Source: Pontixanthobacter aestiaquae
GTDB lineage: Bacteria > Pseudomonadota > Alphaproteobacteria > Sphingomonadales > Sphingomonadaceae
NCBI RefSeq assembly: GCF_009827455.1
Contig: NZ_WTYZ01000001.1
Coordinates: forward strand, 992,001 to 1,056,000
Length of the DNA: 64,000 bases
Reading direction: 5' to 3'
The notes beneath the pieces were generated by a model. The model made no database searches and was not told the origin of the DNA. It worked only from the letters and a program-made list of their open reading frames with translations. The translations under genes and the position numbers were made by a program. Every line of letters starts with the position of its first letter. Position 1 is the stretch's first letter. Shown piece by piece: positions 42,645 through 49,574 of this stretch.

Positions 42645-42699
42645 GCATCTCCCGAACAACCTCTTACGGAAAATCCGGTATCATTTGTAACTAAGCTGT

Positions 42700-44253
42700 T
42701 CAAGCAAAGAGCGCGGCAACGGTCCACACCAGTCCGACGATCAGGAATATCCCTACGATATCAAGGATGATTCCGGCCCCGACCATACGCGGTAATCTGA
42801 TCCGCCCGGTTGACCAGGCGATTGCATTGGGGCCGGTTCCGGCAGGCAGCATAAAACCCCAACTTGCAGCGAGCGCGGCGGGCATGGCGAGTAAGACCGG
42901 ATCGACGCCCATCGCCACCGTGAGGCTAGCGACTACCGGGATAATTGCGCTGGCGGTTGCGACATTGCTGGCGAATTCCGTGATCAGCACAACCATTGCA
43001 ACCAGCGCAAGTGCGACAAGGACCAATGGCACGGTAGTGAGCGGCAGCAAGGCGTTGCCTAACCACTCGGCGAGCCCCGATGCGCCCATTCCAGCGGCAA
43101 GTGCCAAGCCTCCGCCGAACATCATGATAACACCCCATGGTGCGCGGTCGGCCTCTTGCCATGTCAGCAACGGGCGACCCGTTCCGTCGGGAAGGATAAA
43201 CAGCGCGATGCCCGCGGCGATGGCAATCGTTCCGTCGGTCAGCGCTCCGGCAGGCAGCATGGGTTTGAGCCACGGCCCCGACATCCACAGCAGGAATGTG
43301 ATTGCGATGATGGGTAGCAGTCGGCGCTCGGGCGCGCTCCATTTCACATTGGTAGCAATAGCTTCGCGCGCGGCCTCAACATCGAAGTGATAGGCAGACA
43401 CTTTCTGCACCCGCGCGATAATCATGGCGGCAATCGGCACGCCGACAATGACGATGGGTATGCCGAACGCAGCCCATTCCGCGAAGCCGATCTGCACCCC
43501 GATCATGCTGTCGAGCAATGCGACAGCGATGCCGTTTGTCGGCGAGCCGACGATGGTCCCCAGACCGCCAATTGAGGCCGCAAAAGCGATCCCCATTGGC
43601 AGGGCACCGGCCAAACCGCTACGGTCCTCATCTGCCAAACCTCCGCCGGCCAGAACCGCCAGCGCCATCGGCATCATGATCAGCGCGGTTGAGGTATTGG
43701 ATATGAGCATCGACAGCACCGCAGCGCTGACCATGAAGGCAAGCAGCAGCTTTTCTGCATTGGCCAGCATAAGTCCCGCGATGATCGCTATCGCCAGCAC
43801 CATCACCAGTAAGCTGATCGGCGCATTGAAGATCAGCATCGACAGCAAAGATGTGCTGATAATGATCGCCAGCAACCAGCGCGATGTGCGGGCAGGCAAA
43901 GCCTGGCCTCCGCCGACAGTGCTCAAAATCGCCAGCGACAATCGCCGGTGTAACCCGGTCCGCTCGATAGCGAGCGCGATAAACGCACCGCCCAAGATAA
44001 GAAACAGAATCGGCGCGTAATAGGCGCTGGCGGTTTCCCTAGCTGTGAGAACGCCTGCAAAGGGAAGCACCAGAAATGGTAGCAATGCTGTGGCCGTCAA
44101 CGGGATCGCTTCGGTCATCCACCATGCGGCCATCCACACGACAAGGCCCGCGACCAGCCATGCCTGCTGCGGCATTCCGGCAGGCGCTGGAACAATCAGT
44201 GTCAGCGCAAAGGCCATAAGGCCAAAAACGAACCCGATATGTCGTGCTGTCAT
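42700..44253 (-). CDS. SLC13/DASS-family anion:sodium symporter
   Basis: A 517-residue inner-membrane carrier with about 12 hydrophobic segments. Family marks are WWMTEAIPLTATALLPF near the N-terminus, SNTSTALIMMPMALAV (the SNT motif) in the first repeat and ITEFASNVATASAIIPV in the second (the matching SNV motif), with MLPAGTGPNAIAWSTG near the end. The family imports dicarboxylates, sulfate or citrate. Its place between two sulfur amino-acid PLP enzymes hints at a sulfur or keto-acid role, but that is weak. Confidence 0.92.
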   Translation of the reverse strand: MTARHIGFVFGLMAFALTLIVPAPAGMPQQAWLVAGLVVWMAAWWMTEAIPLTATALLPFLVLPFAGVLTARETASAYYAPILFLILGGAFIALAIERTGLHRRLSLAILSTVGGGQALPARTSRWLLAIIISTSLLSMLIFNAPISLLVMVLAIAIIAGLMLANAEKLLLAFMVSAAVLSMLISNTSTALIMMPMALAVLAGGGLADEDRSGLAGALPMGIAFAASIGGLGTIVGSPTNGIAVALLDSMIGVQIGFAEWAAFGIPIVIVGVPIAAMIIARVQKVSAYHFDVEAAREAIATNVKWSAPERRLLPIIAITFLLWMSGPWLKPMLPAGALTDGTIAIAAGIALFILPDGTGRPLLTWQEADRAPWGVIMMFGGGLALAAGMGASGLAEWLGNALLPLTTVPLVLVALALVAMVVLITEFASNVATASAIIPVVASLTVAMGVDPVLLAMPAALAASWGFMLPAGTGPNAIAWSTGRIRLPRMVGAGIILDIVGIFLIVGLVWTVAALFA

Positions 44254-44310
44254 TCGCTTCCCCTGACTGGGTGGAGCGATACCGCGACATGTTCCTGATG
44301 GGAATAGGTG

Positions 44311-45492
44311 TCAAACCATTCGGAGAGCTCGGTCCAGATCGTCAAGAATATCGCTGATCGTCTCCAGACCGACAGAAAGGCGTATCAGTCCATCGGGTAT
44401 TCCGTGTTCAACGCGTTCCTCTGGCTCATAGGTGCTGTGTGTCATGCTCGCGGGGTGCTGGATCAGAGTTTCGGCATCGCCCAGGCTCACTGCGCAGTGG
44501 ATCATCTGCAAACTGTCGATCAGTTTTTTGCCTGCTTGCAGACCACCGGTCATTTCAAACGCAATCATTCCTCCGAAATCGTCCATCTGCCGTTTGGCTA
44601 GCATATGTTGCGGAAAATCTTGCAATCCGGGATAGTAGACGTCCGCGATCTGGTCCTGCTGCTTCAGGAACGCGGCCACCGCTGCCGCATTGCTGCAATG
44701 GCGCTGCATTCGTAAATCGAGGGTTTTCAGTCCCCGCAAAACGAGCATCGCGGTAAACGGGGACATGACCGCACCGGTCATGTCCTTCAGGCCGTAAAGG
44801 CGAATTTGCTCGATTAGTTCCGTTCGGCCCGCCACTATCCCTGCCACTAGATCGCCATGACCGCCGAGATATTTGGTTGCTGAATGGATCACCAGATCCG
44901 CCCCGAGCGAAACCGGCCGTGTGAGAAAAGGCGTCGCGTATGTGTTATCGACGATCACCTTGGCACCATGGACATGGGCCAATTTCGATACGCTCGCGAT
45001 ATCGACGAGCCGCATATTAGGATTCGCGGGCGTCTCGAAATAAACGACCTTGGTGCTATCATTGACGCTTTCGATCAGGCGATCGCTGTTGGTCATATCG
45101 ACCGTCCTGACTTTTATACCGAAGCGCGACAACCCATGCCTGAGAAATGCGAAGGTGCACCCATACAGCGTGCGATCAACCAATATTTCGTCGCCCGGTT
45201 TCAACAGGCTCCACAATGTCGCGGTGATCGCGCCCATACCCGACGCGGTGGCTAGTGCAGCTTCGGTGCCCTCGAGCGCCGACATTCTGCGTTCGAGCAG
45301 ATCAAGCGTGGGATTGGAAATGCGCGAATAAAAATGCCCATCGACTTCTCCGGCAAAGCGCGCGCCCATTTCGTCGGCGGTTGGTGCGGTGAATGTGGAG
45401 GTCAGATGTAGCGGCGGGCACAGGGCCCCTTGCTCGCTTTCTGGGTCGTACCCCGAATGTATAGCGCGTGTGGCGAAACCGGACGTGTGCAT
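44311..45492 (-). CDS. mdeA: Methionine gamma-lyase
   Basis: PLP enzyme that splits L-methionine to methanethiol, 2-oxobutyrate and ammonia. The sequence follows Pseudomonas MGL closely: FYSRISNPTLDLLERRM, LYGCTFAFLRHG with the MGL-specific Cys112 (Cys116 in P. putida), PANPNMRLVDI, PLP Lys in HSATKYLGGHGD and SLGDAETLIQHPASMTHS (in part). ATG 45492 has AAAGG ten bases upstream and gives 393 residues; ATG 45510 would add six residues. It is divergent from an Lrp/AsnC gene, as mdeA is from mdeR in Pseudomonas. Confidence 0.92.
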   Translation of the reverse strand: MHTSGFATRAIHSGYDPESEQGALCPPLHLTSTFTAPTADEMGARFAGEVDGHFYSRISNPTLDLLERRMSALEGTEAALATASGMGAITATLWSLLKPGDEILVDRTLYGCTFAFLRHGLSRFGIKVRTVDMTNSDRLIESVNDSTKVVYFETPANPNMRLVDIASVSKLAHVHGAKVIVDNTYATPFLTRPVSLGADLVIHSATKYLGGHGDLVAGIVAGRTELIEQIRLYGLKDMTGAVMSPFTAMLVLRGLKTLDLRMQRHCSNAAAVAAFLKQQDQIADVYYPGLQDFPQHMLAKRQMDDFGGMIAFEMTGGLQAGKKLIDSLQMIHCAVSLGDAETLIQHPASMTHSTYEPEERVEHGIPDGLIRLSVGLETISDILDDLDRALRMV

Positions 45493-45579
45493 TATGGCAG
45501 AACCTTTCATTTTTCTGCCACAGCCAATATCGCTAATCGAGCGCTATGTGCTGCCAAATTTAGCTTCATAAATATCAAT

Positions 45580-45600
45580 TATTGGCATAATATACCAATA
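45580..45600. promoter_or_regulatory. Inverted repeat overlapping the Lrp-type regulator start
   Basis: TATTGG-N9-CCAATA (45580-45600), AT-rich in the middle, directly at the ATG of the Lrp-type gene and 88 bp from the mdeA start. Lrp-family dimers bind such 15-21 bp AT-centred palindromes. Likely an autoregulatory or mdeA control site. Confidence 0.55.
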
Positions 45601-46070
45601 TGCTCGAAAAACTTGACCGGATCGACTACGCAATTATCGGCGCTCTGCAAAAGAACGGCAGGTTGACCAATCTGGAGCTTGCCGAAGCGGTCGGCCTTTC
45701 GCCCTCGCCATGCTTGCGGCGGATGCGCAAACTGGAACTTGCCAATATTATCACTGGCTACAGCGCGCAGGTCGACGGCGAGCGTTACGGTTTGCCGATA
45801 ACAGTTTTTATGGAAATCCGCCTGCAATCGCACACCCACGATATCGTGATGGGTTTTGAAAAGGCGGTCACGGCGCTGGACAATGTGCTCGATTGCTATG
45901 TCGTTTCGGGTGCGACCGACTACCTGCTTCGTGTAGTGCTGGCCGACCTCAATCATTACGATCGGTTCCTGCGCCGTGAAATACAGGTGATTCCTGGAAT
46001 TGCCTCTATCGATTCGAATTTTGCGATCGACAAGATCAAGCACACGACCGTGTATCCCCGACCCGACTGA
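45600..46070 (+). CDS. Lrp/AsnC-family transcriptional regulator (MdeR-like)
   Basis: A 156-residue feast/famine regulator: N-terminal winged HTH (DYAIIGALQKNGRLTNLELAEAVGLSPSPCLRRMRKLE, read in parts) and C-terminal ligand-binding RAM domain (VLDCYVVSGATDYLLRVVLADL). The start at 45600 touches the palindrome at 45580-45600. Position next to mdeA predicts activation of methionine degradation in response to methionine or a related amino acid, by comparison with P. putida mdeR. Confidence 0.92.
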   Translation: MLEKLDRIDYAIIGALQKNGRLTNLELAEAVGLSPSPCLRRMRKLELANIITGYSAQVDGERYGLPITVFMEIRLQSHTHDIVMGFEKAVTALDNVLDCYVVSGATDYLLRVVLADLNHYDRFLRREIQVIPGIASIDSNFAIDKIKHTTVYPRPD

Positions 46071-46114
46071 GCCGGGCCGGAAGATGACATAGACAATCGA
46101 CTGTGAGGATCGCC

Positions 46115-46657
46115 TTACTTCGGGGACAGCACCATCAGCATTTGCCGGCCTTCCAGGCGCGGGAATGCCTCTATCTTGGCGACTTCGGCTGTGTCATCCT
46201 GCACGCGCTTAAGCAGATCCATGCCCAAATTCTGGTGCGCCATTTCGCGTCCACGGAAGCGCAAAGTGACTTTTACTTTGTCGCCATTATCGATGAATTT
46301 GAAGACATTGCGCATCTTCACGTCATAATCATGCGTGTCGATATTAGGGCGCATTTTGACTTCTTTGATGTCCTGCGTTTTCTGGCTTTTGCGCGCGAGA
46401 TTGGCTTTTTTCTGCGCTTCAAAACGGTATTTGCCGACATCGAGGAACTTGCACACCGGCGGGTCCGCGTTGGGGCTGACCTCAACGAGATTCAGGCCGA
46501 CTTCTGCCGCCTGCTCGATCGCTTCTTTGGTGTACATAACGCCAAGGTTCTCGCCTTGGTCGTCGATTACGCGAACTTTGTCGCTCTGAATGAAATTATC
46601 GTAGCGCGGGCCGCTCTTGGTAGGCGGGGTGTTCATGCGCCGAGGTGGACGGGCTAT
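46115..46657 (-). CDS. infC: Translation initiation factor IF-3, probable ATA start
   Basis: IF-3 binds the 30S subunit and checks the start codon. The N-domain (VRVIDDQGENLGVM, AIEQAAEVGLNLVEVSP), the linker (KKANLARKSQKTQDIKE) and the C-domain (NGDKVKVTLRFRGREMAHQ, then GRQMLMVLSPK) are complete. An ATG at 46636 gives 173 residues but has no ribosome site. AGGAG lies eight bases before an in-frame ATA (46657-46655), giving 180 residues starting with ARPPRRMNTPP after the initiator. infC of other bacteria uses AUU or AUA for autocontrol. rpmI and rplT do not follow. Confidence 0.93.
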   Translation of the reverse strand: MARPPRRMNTPPTKSGPRYDNFIQSDKVRVIDDQGENLGVMYTKEAIEQAAEVGLNLVEVSPNADPPVCKFLDVGKYRFEAQKKANLARKSQKTQDIKEVKMRPNIDTHDYDVKMRNVFKFIDNGDKVKVTLRFRGREMAHQNLGMDLLKRVQDDTAEVAKIEAFPRLEGRQMLMVLSPK

Positions 46658-47012
46658 GGGGTATTCTCCTGATTGACCATGTGTTGTGGGCGTTACTTAG
46701 GAGGGAATCTGTCGGAGCGCTAGGGGGTGAAAGAGTCTTTTGTTTTAGTCCCCCAGTCGCCGGTCGCGAGCCATCCGGCTCGCCTGCCCACCTCGCATGA
46801 GCTCGGGCGGCCGTGCAGGTGGCCTTTGGCCGTCTGCGCCTTCGGCTTCGACTCCGGCCTTGCGGTTCGCTAGCCGCGAACCGGACGTGCGACATGTTGG
46901 GATGGCTTGGAATAGATCGGTCCACGACAGGTGGACCGCGAGCGCGACCGCGCGCCGTCGTTAAGCGTAGCCGAAACAAATTCGGATGCATTCCGCCCGG
47001 CGACTGAGCCGC
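46658..47012. other. Intergenic region between pdeM and infC
   Basis: A 355-bp region upstream of infC on its coding strand. It is GC-rich and holds two perfect 7-bp hairpins: CGGTTCG/CGAACCG (46863-46883) and GGTCCAC/GTGGACC (46919-46937). Other palindromic pieces occur around 46760-46840. I see no convincing gene; a 131-codon open frame on the minus strand is Arg/Pro-rich and appears spurious. It may contain the infC leader and an extragenic repeat. Confidence 0.5.
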
Positions 47013-47708
47013 CTAAACAAGAGACTCCGCTCGCCACAACGGGAACCGCGCGAGCTTTCCGCCAGCAGGCAGCACCGCATCAATCCGGTCTGCGGGCTGC
47101 ATCGCATCCAGTATTACCGGATCTTTCGCATCCATTCCTCCGGTCAATGCACCGAACGCCGGGAGAATCATCCGGCCTCCATTTTCCCCTCGGCTAACAA
47201 CCGCACATGGTCGGCGAATGAAGCGCTTCCTAACGTGGAGTTGCAAACGGGGGTGATAGTGGCCTGAAAATTCTGGTCGCATCTCTCCTGCTTTTGCCTG
47301 GTGACGCAGGATCATACCGGCCACTTCAAGCTCTTCCGCAATTGCGCCCCCCGCTTGGGCTTCCATGTGCGGATCGTGATTGCCGGTGATCCACACCCAA
47401 TCGACGGCGCGGGTGAGCGCGGACAGCATTCCTGCAGCGTGAGGCTCCAGACGAGACGATCCTTCGCTATCGTGGAAATTGTCGCCCAGAGTGAATACAC
47501 GCTGCGCACCGGTTTCGCGAATGGCTTCAGCGATGCGTGCCAGCGTTTCGCGGCTGTCATAGGGCGGCAGCATCTGGCCATGCTTGGCGTAGAAGCTGGC
47601 TTTCTCCAGATGCAGATCAGCCACCAGCAACGCGGATTCTGCACGCCAAAATAGCGCGCCGCTGGTTGTGAGTGCGAATTCCTGATTGGCGAACGAAAGG
47701 GGAACCAT
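47013..47708 (-). CDS. pdeM: Ligase-associated DNA-damage-response endonuclease PdeM
   Basis: Calcineurin-like metallophosphoesterase, 231 residues. Metal motifs: LLVADLHLEKAS (DxH, about 33-44), TLGDNFHD (GDNFHD), TGNHDPHM (GNHD), SGHYHPRL (GHYHP). This set is typical of PdeM, a partner of the Lhr-type helicase and ATP-dependent ligase in DNA end repair. No helicase gene is adjacent here. The start MVPLSFANQEF at 47708 is chosen by family starts; an ATG three codons earlier is possible. Divergent from hemF across an FNR-type site. Confidence 0.88.
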   Translation of the reverse strand: MVPLSFANQEFALTTSGALFWRAESALLVADLHLEKASFYAKHGQMLPPYDSRETLARIAEAIRETGAQRVFTLGDNFHDSEGSSRLEPHAAGMLSALTRAVDWVWITGNHDPHMEAQAGGAIAEELEVAGMILRHQAKAGEMRPEFSGHYHPRLQLHVRKRFIRRPCAVVSRGENGGRMILPAFGALTGGMDAKDPVILDAMQPADRIDAVLPAGGKLARFPLWRAESLV

Positions 47709-47758
47709 GCACTGCATGTGCAGCAGCAACGCGGGCTTGGCAAGGCCATTTGAAACAG

Positions 47759-47772
47759 TTGATTTGCATCAA
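47759..47772. promoter_or_regulatory. FNR/Anr-type anaerobox
   Basis: TTGATTTGCATCAA is a perfect match to TTGAT-N4-ATCAA. It lies 86 bp before the hemF start and 51 bp before the pdeM start, in the shared 149-bp divergent region. FNR-like oxygen sensors bind this motif. Confidence 0.7.
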
Positions 47773-47857
47773 ACTATGCGGCACTCAGTTGTGGTACGCG
47801 CAGGACATCTTGCCCGAGAGCGACGCTTCTTTTCGCTCCACAATTAGATTGAGAAAC

Positions 47858-48715
47858 ATGACCGATCACACCGACCACACAGCCCGCGCCAAACAATGGT
47901 TCGAAACTCTGCGCACCGATATCTGCAATGCGTTTGAATCGGTCGAGCGCGATGCAGGCAGCGATGCCTCGTTCGAGTTTACATCTTGGGACCGGGAGGA
48001 AGACGGAAATGATCATCCCGGCGGCGGCGTCCAAGGGCTGATGAAAGGCAAAGTGTTCGAGAAGGTCGGCGTGAACGTCTCGACCGTCAGCGGCCGTTTC
48101 TCGCCGGATTTTGCCTCACAAGTAAACGGCGCGAGTGCGGAGAACCCCGGCTTCACTGCGACGGGCATCAGCCTGGTGGCACACATGGCGAACCCGCATG
48201 TGCCTGCCGTGCATATGAATACGCGCTTTTTGACGACCGAGAAGGCCTGGTTCGGTGGCGGTGCCGATCTCAACCCGCCCATCCCCTATGATGAAGACAC
48301 GGCCGACTTCCACGCTGCATTTCGCGCGGCCTGTGCGGGCCATAACCCGACTTATTACGACCGGTTTAAAAAATGGGCGGATGAGTATTTCTACATCCCC
48401 CACCGCCAATGCCATCGCGGTGTCGGCGGGATTTTCTACGATCATCTGGAATGCGATGATGATGCCGCGTTCGAGCGCAATTTCGCCTTTACGCAAGATG
48501 TCGGAAAGACCTTTCTCGACATCTACCCCAAACTCGTCCGCCGCCGGATGGAGTCCGGCTTTACCGATGGCGAGAAGCTGCAACAACTGGAATGGCGAGG
48601 GCGTTATGCCGAGTTTAACTTGGTATATGATCGCGGAACATTGTTTGGCCTAAAGACCGGCGGCAATATCGACGCGATCCTGATGAGCCTGCCGCCTGAA
48701 GCGGTGTGGACGTGA
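47858..48715 (+). CDS. hemF: Oxygen-dependent coproporphyrinogen III oxidase
   Basis: Decarboxylates two propionates of coproporphyrinogen III to vinyl groups, using O2, in heme synthesis. The 285-residue protein has the HemF landmarks GGGVQGLMKGKVFEKVGVNVS (in parts), AHMANPHVPAVHMNTRFL, WFGGGADLNPPIPY, RGVGGIFYDHLE and YAEFNLVYDRGTLFGL. ATG 47858 begins the conserved region; the open frame upstream is antisense to pdeM. An FNR box lies in the promoter region. The stop overlaps the start of the Rieske gene (GTGA). Confidence 0.97.
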   Translation: MTDHTDHTARAKQWFETLRTDICNAFESVERDAGSDASFEFTSWDREEDGNDHPGGGVQGLMKGKVFEKVGVNVSTVSGRFSPDFASQVNGASAENPGFTATGISLVAHMANPHVPAVHMNTRFLTTEKAWFGGGADLNPPIPYDEDTADFHAAFRAACAGHNPTYYDRFKKWADEYFYIPHRQCHRGVGGIFYDHLECDDDAAFERNFAFTQDVGKTFLDIYPKLVRRRMESGFTDGEKLQQLEWRGRYAEFNLVYDRGTLFGLKTGGNIDAILMSLPPEAVWT

Positions 48716-49530
48716 TCGTCAAACCGACGGAGCCACACCTCCTCGGCAATTACACCCGCAGCATTCCTGTGTCCCTGAGCCGGATGATGGAGAATGCATA
48801 TGATTGGGAGCATCTTCCGTTCGTCCATCCGTCCTCTTTTGCCCACATCGAACTGATCGACGAGGGCGAATGGGGGTGGCGCTGCAAGACTACGCTCCCG
48901 CCTGCGGCTGGCGGCGGGGAGCAGGTAGTGGAATTGCTGGTCGACCGGCCTAATCATTATTGGGCGACCACGGTGATGGAGGGCACGGGCGAGGGTGTGC
49001 AAATCCACACGCAGGCGACGCAGAAGAGCGCCGATGACCCGCGCGCTATCGAGGTGGATGTGCGGTTCTATCTGCCGCAAGCTCCGGAAACGGAGGAGCA
49101 AGCGTCGATGATTCTCGGTTATCTGCAGGCGCAGTACAAGATGCTATATGACGAGGATGAAGCGTTGATGTCTGCGCGTCAGGATGCGCTGGATAAACGC
49201 AAGGAAGCCCGTAAAGCCGCTCCTGAAACTGCCGATCTTGGCCCGGAAACCGAGCTGGACCGAGGGATGTCGCATCCAGTCGAATTATCTTCTGGCCGCT
49301 TTGTGGTTCGCCATCACAAGGGCGAATGGATTACCCATGCTGCGATGTGTCCCCATATGCTTGGGCCATTGGGTGATGCCGATATCTCTAAGGACGGCAC
49401 GATCACTTGCCCATGGCATGCATACCGCTTCGATCTGGCCGACGGGGCCGAGCAGGAGGGGCGGTGCGGCGCCTTACCTTCGCCTCCCGTCATTCGGTTG
49501 GTCGATGGACACTTGTTCATAGGCGAATGA
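48712..49530 (+). CDS. Rieske non-heme iron oxygenase with swapped domain order
   Basis: A 272-residue protein starting with GTG 48712, inside the hemF stop. Residues 27-39 read ENAYDWEHLPFVH, which is the catalytic-iron motif E-N-x2-D-x2-H-x4-H of Rieske oxygenases (Asp31, His34, His39). A helix with YDEDEALMSARQ (146-157) resembles the third-ligand region. Residues 187-270 carry the Rieske 2Fe-2S domain: Cys213-x-His215-x17-Cys233-x2-His236. The normal order is Rieske first, catalytic second, so the gene looks circularly permuted. No signal peptide. Coupling to hemF suggests a tetrapyrrole-related substrate, by inference. Confidence 0.85.
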   Translation: MIVKPTEPHLLGNYTRSIPVSLSRMMENAYDWEHLPFVHPSSFAHIELIDEGEWGWRCKTTLPPAAGGGEQVVELLVDRPNHYWATTVMEGTGEGVQIHTQATQKSADDPRAIEVDVRFYLPQAPETEEQASMILGYLQAQYKMLYDEDEALMSARQDALDKRKEARKAAPETADLGPETELDRGMSHPVELSSGRFVVRHHKGEWITHAAMCPHMLGPLGDADISKDGTITCPWHAYRFDLADGAEQEGRCGALPSPPVIRLVDGHLFIGE

Positions 49531-49574
49531 TCGGCCATTCGAAGCCAACACAAAAATTGACCCCGGAGTTTTCC

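Noticed and set aside
46596..46991. 131-codon Arg/Pro-rich open frame upstream of infC
   Set aside because: It overlaps the infC start in another frame and crosses the hairpins; no family resemblance.
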